Shown: positions 1 to 7,199 of the stretch, in pieces
Layout: every line of letters begins with the position of its first letter
Position numbering within the stretch: position 1 is the first letter of the stretch
From: JBNNGK01 sp050268245
GTDB lineage: Bacteria > Pseudomonadota > Gammaproteobacteria > Enterobacterales > Enterobacteriaceae
Direction of reading: 5' to 3'
NCBI RefSeq assembly: GCF_050268245.1
Contig: NZ_JBNNGK010000004.1
Coordinates: 62,001-126,000 of the forward strand
DNA: 64,000 nucleotides
Translations under genes and position numbers: made by a program
Notes under the pieces: generated by a model
The model's database searches: none
What the model saw: the letters and a program-made list of their open reading frames with translations, nothing else
What the model was told of the DNA's origin: nothing

Positions 1-22
1 TTTCTAATGAACAGATCCAGCT

Positions 23-149
23 TATACCCTAAATAATTTGAGTTGCAGGAAGGCGGCAAGGAAGTGAATCCCGATGAGCTTACATGGGTAAGTGATTCGG
101 GTGAACGAGCGCAGCCAACACACATGCAACTTGAAGTATGACGGGTATA
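23..149 (+). repeat. ERIC element, copy 1 (full length)
   Basis: This 127-bp element has imperfect inverted ends: TATACCC at 23-29 and GGGTATA at 143-149. The interior matches the classic ERIC core: GTGAATCCCGATGAGCTTAC followed by GGTAAGTGATTCGGGTGAACG, which are the stretches targeted by the well-known ERIC typing primers with a few changes. ERIC elements are non-coding palindromic repeats found between genes in enterobacteria. The copy lies downstream of yieE on the minus strand and could form a long stem-loop if transcribed. Further copies lie near 6541, 47515 and 54804. Confidence 0.9.
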
Positions 150-298
150 GAACCTCGTAAATAGTAGGGCAAATAGACGAGTGCGAATAGTTCGATTCTG
201 AATATTTATCTGTATTTACAATCCGAACTAGAAAAAAATAGGTTAAAGAAAGCGTTATTTCGCTGAATTAACGGTAATTTATCGATTAACTCACTATT

Positions 299-1024
299 TT
301 AACGATGATTTGCCAAACCTGAGAGTTTCATAAAATGCAGGGATGTTGCCGATGAATGGGGGGATATTTCACCGCTTCTCTCCAGTCCCCGTTGTGGTTC
401 ATAGTGCCAACAGATGAGCTGAGTCAGTGTTGACTCATGCGCGCAGGCCCAGCTTTGATATTCATCCGCATCACTCATCACCTGCACGTTAGGGCTGGCG
501 CTGGAGCGCAATTGCGCAGAAAACGGCCGCAGACTTAGCGTTGACTGGCCGCTGTTACCCAAGCCGGAAACTTTCAACACGCTTTGGCGGATGCTCCACA
601 GTTGGGTTTCGGCCTGAAGCCGATCGTCTTGCGCGCTAATCCAGGCAAGTTCCGCAGGGCTTTGGTACTGATATTGCAACGCTTGTTGATTATTACAGCG
701 AGCGCGTACCACCTCGATGTCTAAGCCCACTTTACCTTTATGGCTAAGTAATACACCGACGGTATTTCCGGCGTAAGCCAGACTAAAATCAGGCAGGTGA
801 GTATCGGCAAAGCAGGGGCGGCCACTGGGGGTAGTGGCGATAGGCGGTAACGTGACTAAGCCATAGAGATTAAACATCATTTCGGCAAGCAGGATGCGCC
901 CTTGTAGAAAACGTCGGCGGCGTTTAGCGGAAAACGTCGCTGTGTTTGCTATCAGATCATTATGCAAACGTCGGGTATTTATTTGGGTCGGTGTCGCGTT
1001 CCATCGGGCAAAATGGCATGCCAT
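299..1024 (-). CDS. yieE: YieE-type 4'-phosphopantetheinyl transferase superfamily protein
   Basis: 241-residue protein similar to E. coli YieE, a member of the Sfp-like phosphopantetheinyl transferase superfamily that would move phosphopantetheine from CoA to a carrier protein serine. The first metal-binding motif is present as VGLDIEVVRAR near residues 98-108 (Asp and Glu of the GxDxE pattern). The second motif, normally W..KEA..K..G, reads WSIRQSVLKVSG near 142-153, so the usual Glu is Gln. As I recall, E. coli YieE also deviates here, so this looks like a subfamily trait rather than a mutation. The ATG is preceded by GGAG at good spacing. No carrier-protein or polyketide genes are nearby, and the substrate is unknown. 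Confidence 0.8.
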   Translation of the reverse strand: MACHFARWNATPTQINTRRLHNDLIANTATFSAKRRRRFLQGRILLAEMMFNLYGLVTLPPIATTPSGRPCFADTHLPDFSLAYAGNTVGVLLSHKGKVGLDIEVVRARCNNQQALQYQYQSPAELAWISAQDDRLQAETQLWSIRQSVLKVSGLGNSGQSTLSLRPFSAQLRSSASPNVQVMSDADEYQSWACAHESTLTQLICWHYEPQRGLERSGEISPHSSATSLHFMKLSGLANHR

Positions 1025-1512
1025 TATTCACTCCATGACAGTGAGAACTTCATCGCTGGAGGAGTAGATTATGCATAACGTTAAGATTTTTCATTAAAAA
1101 ACAGTATGCGGTTTATCCGATTTATTTGTTTTTTAGATGCTTATTGCCGATAGCGCGGATGTAATGTGGTGGGGGCGTATAAACGGAAGGGGGAGGATGT
1201 CTCAGCAGCACAGCTCCCTGAAGAGTAGGCTCATAGAATAAATAAAAACGGAATAGGATTTTATGTGTATCGAGAAGAAGAGATTCTCGCGACGAGTATT
1301 ATTGTCTTTACGTGCATCGGTATAATCAACTCGAGCATCATCAAGATTATCTCGGGATAGTTAATACTCGTCATTGTGACCACCGTATTCTTCATTCCAT
1401 CTCTGTATTTTTTACAGCGTGGTCATAGCATGTAAAAGAGGGTCGAAATAGTGGATCTGGGCAGCAGTATCCCGATGATTGTGATGGCCTTAATGGAGGA
1501 GGGCATAGTGCG
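1025..1512. other. Gene-free interval between yieE and the metallo-hydrolase gene
   Basis: About 490 bp of AT-rich DNA without a convincing reading frame. It must hold the yieE promoter (minus strand, right before 1024) and the 3' end of the hydrolase transcript. I see no RNA gene or clear hairpin. Confidence 0.5.
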
Positions 1513-2313
1513 CTAATCCAAAATCAGCGTATTGCCGGTGGCCGGTGCTGTTTCCCCCGGCAGCCACAGTCGCCCCCATGCACCAGTGCAATGGCAACCC
1601 ATGATCTTTTCTGGTTGATGTTGTTGCAAAAACTGACGAACTCGACGGAGGGTAAATGGGGAAGCACAGCGCAGGTGAAAACCACCGATCAATGCATGGA
1701 TCCGCTCGATTCCAGTTATTTTTTGGCAATGTCTCACAATATTGATAAGCCCACGATGGCCGCAGCCAGTCACGATTACCAAGCCGCGATCCGATTTGTA
1801 AATCAGTACTCCTTCATCGATGACGTAATCCGCTGCTGTGCTTTCCCCAGCAATCAGGCCATAAGCGCGCGGCGTGGGCACCGAGATCTCACCCGACCAC
1901 ATAAATCGCTCGCTGATAGACAGCGGTTCGCGGCTGTAGTGCATACGGTGGCGTGAGTAATCGATATCCAAAGAGAGCTTTTTTATTTTCTTGGCGTAAC
2001 CGAGAAGCTTCACCGTCGCATAGCGCTCATCAGCGATCCGCGGATGGCAAATGATACGGCTGTTGTCGGGCAACCAAGTGACGCCACCGCAGTGGTCATA
2101 GTGGCCATGGGAGAGCACGGTAGCGGTAATGAGGGAAAGATTGACACCCATCAGTGCCGCGTTATGCAGGAAGCTACCATCGGGACCGGTATCGAACAAT
2201 ATGGTGGTCGTTTCGTCCTGAATCAACAGACTTAGCCCGGCCTTGGCTAGCAGTAATGGATTAGTGCCGACGGCGCGGCGGTTTTCTAGCAGCACCTTTA
2301 GGATTAATGCCAT
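1513..2313 (-). CDS. Metallo-beta-lactamase-fold hydrolase (COG1237-like)
   Basis: 266-residue cytoplasmic protein without a signal peptide. The metal-binding signature HGHYDHCGG lies near residues 69-77, followed by TGCGHRGLINI near 181-191, GGFHL near 210-214 and a late GCHCTG motif near 239-244. This arrangement is typical of the COG1237 branch that includes archaeal enzymes for tetrahydromethanopterin precursor synthesis (RFA-P synthase-like); the bacterial members have no settled function. It stands alone between yieE and mnmE, where E. coli carries tna, mdtL and yidZ genes. The start ATG follows AGGAAAGAGC. The fold is confident, the substrate unknown. Confidence 0.75.
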   Translation of the reverse strand: MALILKVLLENRRAVGTNPLLLAKAGLSLLIQDETTTILFDTGPDGSFLHNAALMGVNLSLITATVLSHGHYDHCGGVTWLPDNSRIICHPRIADERYATVKLLGYAKKIKKLSLDIDYSRHRMHYSREPLSISERFMWSGEISVPTPRAYGLIAGESTAADYVIDEGVLIYKSDRGLVIVTGCGHRGLINIVRHCQKITGIERIHALIGGFHLRCASPFTLRRVRQFLQQHQPEKIMGCHCTGAWGRLWLPGETAPATGNTLILD

Positions 2314-2411
2314 ATTTGCTCTTTCCTGAGAGGAGTCCTTAACCTATCAGTATATCGTGTGCGGCTGTGGTGGTTTTGTGAGCTATGGCTCACAAACTGT
2401 GGTGGGGGCAA

Positions 2412-2434
2412 AGGGCCAGAGTAAAATTGGCCCT
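2412..2434 (-). terminator. Hairpin downstream of mnmE
   Basis: AGGGCCA and TGGCCCT form a 7-bp stem with a 9-nt loop. Read on the minus strand it is followed by a short T run and lies about 40 bp after the mnmE stop codon, so it is a plausible intrinsic terminator for mnmE. Confidence 0.5.
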
Positions 2435-2470
2435 GGCCGTTAATACGGTCTGCCGAAGTAATGTGGTCGC

Positions 2471-3835
2471 TTATTTCCCAATACAGAAGCTGGAGAAAAT
2501 CCGTCCCAGCAGATCGTCAGAGGTAAATTCGCCGGTAATTTCGCTCAGCGCCTGTTGTGCCAGGCGTAATTCTTCTGCGAGCAGCTCACCCGCGTAAGCG
2601 CTCACTAACTGTTCTTTGCCCTGAACTAGATGCTGAGCAGCCTGTTCCAGCGCCTGAAGGTGGCGGCGACGTGCCAAGAACCCGCCTTCCATATTGCTGG
2701 AGAAGCCCATGCTTTGCTTCAGATGGTCGCGCAGTACTTCAATGCCTTCACCGGTACGTGCCGATAGGCGAATAAGTGAGTGACCATTTACTTCTTTTAT
2801 GCCCAGCGGTTCAGCGGTGATGTCGGCTTTGTTACGCACTACGGTGATCGGCAGCGTGGTCGGAAGACGGGCCATAAATTCGGGCCAAATCTCGGCCGGT
2901 TCGGTCGCACCGGTGGTGGTGCCATCGACCATGAACAAGACGCGATCGGCCTGTTCGATCTCATTCCACGCACGTTCGATACCGATGCGCTCAACTTCAT
3001 CGCTGGCTTCACGCAGACCGGCGGTATCGATGATGTGCAGCGGCATACCATCGATATGAATATGTTCACGCAACACGTCGCGGGTGGTGCCTGCAATATC
3101 CGTCACAATCGCCGCTTCACGGCCGGCTAACGCATTCAGCAGGCTGGATTTACCGGCATTGGGGCGCCCGGCGATCACCACCTTCATGCCTTCACGCAGC
3201 AGGCTACCTTGGCGCGCTTCGGCACGGACACTGTCTAAATCGCTCATGACGCCGTTCAGTTGGGCTTCAATTTTACCGTCGGAAAGAAAGTCGATTTCTT
3301 CATCGGGAAAGTCAATCGCCGCTTCTACGTAGATTCGCAGGTGAGTGAGTGCTTCCACGAGCTGATGGATCCGGGTAGAAAATGCGCCTTGCAGCGAGTT
3401 CATTGCAGAGCGTGCAGCCTGTTCAGAGCTGGCATCGATCAGATCGGCAATGGCTTCGGCTTGTGCTAAATCGAGCTTATCGTTAAGAAACGCGCGTTCA
3501 GAGAACTCGCCAGGCCGCGCGATGCGAACATCGGGCAGTGCCAAAATACGTTTGAGTAGCAAATCGAGGATGACCGGCCCGCCGTGCCCCTGCAGCTCCA
3601 GCACATCTTCGCCGGTAAAGGAGTTTGGCCCCGGAAACCACAGGGCAATGCCCTGATCGAGGGTTGCGCCGTGGGCATCACGAAACGGCAGATAGTCGGC
3701 ATAGCGTGGTTTTGGTAGCTTGCCAAGCAGCGCTTGCGCTACGTCTTTGGCACCACGGCCAGAAATGCGCAGAATGCCGACCCCGCCGCGCCCCGGTGGG
3801 GTGGCTTGGGCCACGATGGTATCGGTAGTGCTCAT
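2471..3835 (-). CDS. mnmE: tRNA modification GTPase MnmE (TrmE)
   Basis: 454-residue GTPase that, with MnmG, installs the 5-(carboxymethyl)aminomethyl group on U34 of certain tRNAs. Visible parts: N-terminal tetrahydrofolate-binding domain beginning STTDTIVAQATPPGRGG, a helical domain with an inserted G domain carrying GRPNAGKSSLLN, DIAGTTRD, DTAGLRE and NKAD, and the C-terminal CIGK motif whose Cys is needed for modification. An in-frame upstream GTG at 3853 exists, but the ATG at 3835 matches the family N-terminus. It lies 181 bp after yidC, separated by two hairpins, so it is likely to have its own promoter or rely on readthrough. Confidence 0.97.
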   Translation of the reverse strand: MSTTDTIVAQATPPGRGGVGILRISGRGAKDVAQALLGKLPKPRYADYLPFRDAHGATLDQGIALWFPGPNSFTGEDVLELQGHGGPVILDLLLKRILALPDVRIARPGEFSERAFLNDKLDLAQAEAIADLIDASSEQAARSAMNSLQGAFSTRIHQLVEALTHLRIYVEAAIDFPDEEIDFLSDGKIEAQLNGVMSDLDSVRAEARQGSLLREGMKVVIAGRPNAGKSSLLNALAGREAAIVTDIAGTTRDVLREHIHIDGMPLHIIDTAGLREASDEVERIGIERAWNEIEQADRVLFMVDGTTTGATEPAEIWPEFMARLPTTLPITVVRNKADITAEPLGIKEVNGHSLIRLSARTGEGIEVLRDHLKQSMGFSSNMEGGFLARRRHLQALEQAAQHLVQGKEQLVSAYAGELLAEELRLAQQALSEITGEFTSDDLLGRIFSSFCIGK

Positions 3836-3945
3836 ATACCCTGTATCCTTCACGTTGCAGCGTTACCCCACGCGGGTTCAATGACCGTCGACAGACAGGC
3901 TGCATGCCGAGGGGGAACGCGGTGTTCTCTGACGATTCAATATGC

Positions 3946-3968
3946 AAAAAGGCGGTCTAATGACCGCC
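3946..3968 (-). terminator. Intrinsic terminator between yidC and mnmE
   Basis: GGCGGTC/GACCGCC stem with a short loop. On the minus strand it is followed directly by TTTTT, a classic Rho-independent terminator for the rpmH-rnpA-yidD-yidC transcript. Confidence 0.75.
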
Positions 3969-3985
3969 TCTTGATGTTACTGCAA

Positions 3986-4005
3986 AGGGGCGGCATAGCG
4001 CCCCT
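3986..4005 (-). terminator. Hairpin immediately after yidC
   Basis: AGGGGCG/CGCCCCT stem with a 6-nt loop, 12 bp past the yidC stop. It lacks a long T run and may be a 3'-end stabilising hairpin ahead of the stronger terminator at 3946-3968. Confidence 0.5.
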
Positions 4006-4016
4006 CTACAATACGC

Positions 4017-5651
4017 TTAGGTTTTTTTCTTGTCGCGGCTGTGCAAGCCACGCTTTTCCAGGCCGCGATAAATCAGCTGCTGCTGGAGGATGGTGACCAA
4101 GTTACTGACGATGTAGTACAGCACCAGACCAGACGGGAACCACAGGAAGAACACTGTGAAGATCACCGGCATGAAGGTCATGATTTTCTGCTGCATCGGA
4201 TCGGTAACGGTGGTTGGCGACATCTTCTGGATGAAGTACATCGTCACGCCCATCAGGATTGGCAGAATGTAGTACGGATCCTGCGCTGACAAATCGTGAA
4301 TCCACAGGGCAAACGGCGCATGGCGCAATTCAACTGAGCCCATCAGCATGTAATAGAGCGCCAGGAAGATTGGCATCTGGATAATCAATGGCAGACAGCC
4401 ACCCAGCGGGTTCACTTTTTCCGCTTTGTACAGCGCCATCATTTCCTGGCTCATACGCTGCTTGTCGTCACCAATCCGCTCACGCATCGCCTGCAGTTTA
4501 GGTTGCAGCATGCGCATTTTCGCCATCGAGGTGTACTGCGCTTTGGTCAGCGGGTACATGATGCCGCGCACGATGAAGGTAATGATGATGATCGAGAAGC
4601 CCCAGTTGCCGATAAAGCCGTGAATGAACTTCAGCAGTTTAAACAGCGGTTGGGAAATGAACCACAGCCAACCGTAATCCACGGTCAGATCCAAGTGTGG
4701 TGCCAGTTGCGCCATCTGATCTTGCAACTCTGGGCCAACCCACAACGTGGCGTTCAGCTGTTGTTGTGCACCCGGCTGAACCACAACCGGAGCGGCTTTA
4801 AAGCCGATGGTTGACAGATTATTGTCAGGTTTCGCGGTATAGAACGTGTTGGTGCCTGACGTGCCCGGTACCCACGCAGTAGCGAAGTACTGTTGCAGCA
4901 TGGCAACCCAACCGCCTTGTGTCGAGACGTTCAGATTATCGTCTTTATCGAAGGCGTATTTTTCGTACTTGGTTTCGCTGGTGGAGTAGGCCGCACCACG
5001 GAACGTATGCAGAGCAAAGTTGCTGCTGCCGGTATCGCGGTGTTTAGGCAGTTCGGTACTCTGCTTCAACTGACCAAACAGCGTCAGCTCTAACGGCGTT
5101 GCCCCTTGGTTGTTAACGCTGTAATCAACGCCAACCGCGTAATGCTTGCGTTTAAGCACGAAAGTTTTGGTGTATTCGACGCCGTCACGGGTATAGGTCA
5201 GCGGAATGCGCAATTCGTCTTGGCCGTCAGCCAAGGTAAAGGTATCTTGCGCCGCTTGGAACAGTGGGCGTTCGCCGTTCGCTGGGTTATCCGGGCCATT
5301 TTTGCCGGTCAGGCCGCTTTGTGCCTGATAAACAAACGATGGTGTGGTTTCCAGCAGTTGGAAAGGTGTCGATGAACCCAGAGTATCCGGGTAGGCCAAC
5401 AGTTTAGCCTGCTCGATGTCACCACCACGGGTGTTGATGGTCAGCGACAGCACGTCAGTGTTAACGGTAATCAGTTTACCCTGGCCACTGGCTGGCACCG
5501 CCTGGCTGGCAGCATCACCGGTTGCGGCGTTCGTGGTCTGTTGCGTGGTCTGTGCGGCTGGTTGCGGAGCGTTGTCCGTTTGCCAAGCCTGCCAGATCAT
5601 GAAAGACACGAACAGCAGAGCGATGAGGAGAAGATTGCGTTGCGAATCCAT
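4017..5651 (-). CDS. yidC: Membrane protein insertase YidC
   Basis: 544-residue inner-membrane insertase that works alone or with SecYEG to insert and fold membrane proteins. The N-terminus RNLLLIALLFVSFMIWQAW is the first membrane anchor. A Gln/Thr/Ala-rich linker and the large periplasmic beta-domain follow (about residues 60-340), then the conserved insertase core with five membrane segments, including the helical hairpin around KAQYTSMAKMRMLQPKL. The C-terminus is basic (RGLEKRGLHSRDKKKT), which fits ribosome contact. The start lies 2 bp from the yidD stop, consistent with one transcript rpmH-rnpA-yidD-yidC. Length is normal for enterobacterial YidC. Confidence 0.97.
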   Translation of the reverse strand: MDSQRNLLLIALLFVSFMIWQAWQTDNAPQPAAQTTQQTTNAATGDAASQAVPASGQGKLITVNTDVLSLTINTRGGDIEQAKLLAYPDTLGSSTPFQLLETTPSFVYQAQSGLTGKNGPDNPANGERPLFQAAQDTFTLADGQDELRIPLTYTRDGVEYTKTFVLKRKHYAVGVDYSVNNQGATPLELTLFGQLKQSTELPKHRDTGSSNFALHTFRGAAYSTSETKYEKYAFDKDDNLNVSTQGGWVAMLQQYFATAWVPGTSGTNTFYTAKPDNNLSTIGFKAAPVVVQPGAQQQLNATLWVGPELQDQMAQLAPHLDLTVDYGWLWFISQPLFKLLKFIHGFIGNWGFSIIIITFIVRGIMYPLTKAQYTSMAKMRMLQPKLQAMRERIGDDKQRMSQEMMALYKAEKVNPLGGCLPLIIQMPIFLALYYMLMGSVELRHAPFALWIHDLSAQDPYYILPILMGVTMYFIQKMSPTTVTDPMQQKIMTFMPVIFTVFFLWFPSGLVLYYIVSNLVTILQQQLIYRGLEKRGLHSRDKKKT

Positions 5652-5653
5652 CG

Positions 5654-5911
5654 TTAGTGTTCTCTGTTATCGTCGGTTTTCGGCGGCACGGGATCATCGC
5701 CACCTGGGTTCAAAGGGTGGCATTTTAATACGCGTTTCACTGTCAACCAACTGCCTTTTATCATGCCAAACCTGCTCAATGCCTCAATTGCGTAATGAGA
5801 GCATGTCGGCTGGAAGCGACAACGTGGCCCAAGCAGCGGGCTGATGGCGAGTTGATACACCCGCACCAGCCCGATCAGGATGCGGGAGCCTGGCGACAGT
5901 GGCGACGCCAT
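5654..5911 (-). CDS. yidD: Membrane protein insertion efficiency factor YidD
   Basis: 85-residue basic protein that assists membrane insertion. It contains the conserved SPLLGPRCRFQPTCSHYA core with its two Cys residues, and LKCHPLNPGGDDPVP near the C-terminus. It overlaps the end of rnpA by 37 bp in another frame, as in E. coli, and is followed 2 bp later by yidC. The tight packing implies translational coupling. Confidence 0.95.
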   Translation of the reverse strand: MASPLSPGSRILIGLVRVYQLAISPLLGPRCRFQPTCSHYAIEALSRFGMIKGSWLTVKRVLKCHPLNPGGDDPVPPKTDDNREH

Positions 5912-6234
5912 AATTTTTCCAAAGCTTCCGTCAACGCGCGGTTATCCAAATCCGCTATCCCTTTTTTGGCTACCACCACAAAATCCATCGCCGGTAATTC
6001 GTGCTGATGCAAACGGAAGCTTTCGCGGGTAAGGCGTTTTATCCGGTTACGCTCATGCGCACGTTTGACGTGTTTTTTGGCGACGGTAAGACCGATGCGG
6101 GGATGCCCCAGCTGGTTCAGGCGGCCGAGGATGGTAATTTGCGGCGTGCCGGCCCGTTGTGGCTGCTGGAAGACGAAAGTGAAATGAGTGGGAGTTAACA
6201 AACGTAACTCCCTGGGAAAAGCGAGCTTAACCAC
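5875..6234 (-). CDS. rnpA: Ribonuclease P protein component
   Basis: 119-residue basic protein subunit of RNase P, which removes 5' leaders of pre-tRNAs together with the RNA subunit. The RNR signature appears as KRAHERNRIKRLTRESFR near residues 53-70. The gene follows rpmH by 18 bp and overlaps yidD at its 3' end. Length and order match the conserved enterobacterial cluster. Confidence 0.97.
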   Translation of the reverse strand: MVKLAFPRELRLLTPTHFTFVFQQPQRAGTPQITILGRLNQLGHPRIGLTVAKKHVKRAHERNRIKRLTRESFRLHQHELPAMDFVVVAKKGIADLDNRALTEALEKLWRRHCRQAPAS

Positions 6235-6252
6235 TCAGCGGGTTAGCTTTTA

Positions 6253-6393
6253 TTACTTAGAAACAGACAGACGAGCACGGCCTTTCGCACGACGGCGGGC
6301 CAGAACTTGACGACCATTTTTGGTTGCCATACGAGCACGGAAACCGTGGCTACGGTTGCGCTTCAATACGGACGGTTGGAAAGTGCGTTTCAT
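6253..6393 (-). CDS. rpmH: 50S ribosomal protein L34
   Basis: A 46-residue frame reading MKRTFQPSVLKRNRSHGF at its start and ending GRARLSVSK, the highly conserved L34 sequence. It is short enough to be missed by ORF callers. It is the first gene of the rpmH-rnpA-yidD-yidC cluster, with a strong promoter about 105-130 bp upstream on the minus strand. Confidence 0.97.
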   Translation of the reverse strand: MKRTFQPSVLKRNRSHGFRARMATKNGRQVLARRRAKGRARLSVSK

Positions 6394-6497
6394 GGCGATT
6401 TCTACCTAAACTTAAATTGATTACTGATCAGTAAACGCGTTTGGCTACTCGGCGTGAAGACGACCGACGCCTCAATCGCAATACATAAAGAGGCGGG

Positions 6498-6526
6498 ATT
6501 GTAATAATTGTACAGTCCTGAGTCAA
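6498..6526 (-). promoter_or_regulatory. sigma-70 promoter of rpmH operon
   Basis: On the minus strand: TTGACT, a 17-bp spacer, then TACAAT. Both hexamers differ from consensus at one position. The transcript would lead into rpmH about 100 bp further on. Confidence 0.75.
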
Positions 6527-6540
6527 TTCGCATCACACAA

Positions 6541-6664
6541 ACCCGTCATCTTTCATCTCGCAACGAACTGACCCTTTTCGCGCCTCGCGATCATTTACCG
6601 CAGTAAATGCTTCAGGATTTGCTCAGTTTCAGCCTGCCTGCAACATGAAGTGTAGGGGGGTGTA
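6541..6664 (-). repeat. Degenerate ERIC-like element, reverse orientation
   Basis: The segment begins ACCCGTCATCTTTCAT and ends CCTGCAACATGAAGTGTAGG. Its middle reads GATCATTTACCGCAGTAAATG. These blocks align in order with the reverse complement of the ERIC copy at 23-149, and the total length (about 124 bp) is right. The copy is considerably diverged, so the call rests on conserved ends and spacing. Confidence 0.55.
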
Positions 6665-6852
6665 GCCTACCTGGTTGCTTGCCAAAACAGCGTGAAATCC
6701 CGTTTTGGCCCGTGGTCACCGCAGAATCCTGTCTGGTCAATTAACGCACCATGAAGGAACCAGGTATCACACGTAGGGCGAAGATTATACGGACTCGGGG
6801 TTAAATCGCAAGGATCCCGGCGCGATCCTGCGCGATAAACGCAAAGATCTTG

Positions 6853-6861
6853 CGTGGATAA
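6853..6861 (-). promoter_or_regulatory. DnaA box, one mismatch
   Basis: CGTGGATAA, the reverse complement of TTATCCACG, one change from the strong box TTATCCACA. It lies 110 bp from the perfect box and in the same orientation. Confidence 0.5.
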
Positions 6862-6962
6862 CCGGGTATAACCTGTTCGTAGTGGCAAAATCGCCAATTG
6901 AAGAACCCGATCGCACGGGTTTTGTCAATCAAATGAGGAAAAAATCGCCCCCGATCGGCAGC

Positions 6963-6971
6963 TGTGGATAA
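6963..6971 (-). promoter_or_regulatory. Consensus DnaA box in the dnaA leader region
   Basis: TGTGGATAA is the exact reverse complement of the strong DnaA box TTATCCACA, 229 bp upstream of the dnaA start. In E. coli DnaA represses its own promoter through such a box, and the same is inferred here. Confidence 0.75.
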
Positions 6972-7199
6972 AATGGATCTAATCTGTGATGAAGAGGAGG
7001 ATCTCTTGCTCCGTTTGCGCTATGATCCGTCATTCCGATCGCGATCTCGCATGGCGGGATCGTGGAGGACATAAACCGTGAAAGGCGGTTCGCATGCCCC
7101 CAGGCGGTCAGCCGGTGCCGGGCGTGTGTCAAAAATCATGAGTTATAAAAAAGTAGCCTGATTCTTTTCTTTATTGATCTTGTTCGAGTGGAGTCCGCC

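Larger units (their letters stand above)
6394..7199. other. rpmH/dnaA divergent regulatory region
   Basis: About 800 bp without a supported gene. It contains the rpmH promoter (6498-6526), a decayed ERIC-like copy (about 6541-6664), a one-mismatch DnaA box (6853-6861), a perfect DnaA box (6963-6971) and about a dozen GATC sites between 6812 and 7179. This fits the autoregulated dnaA control region. I do not assign exact dnaA promoters. Confidence 0.7.

Noticed and set aside
6394..7199. Chromosomal origin (oriC) upstream of dnaA
   Set aside because: Only two DnaA boxes and no array of AT-rich 13-mers. In enterobacteria oriC lies by mnmG-mioC, and the GATC-rich DNA here fits dnaA autoregulation.
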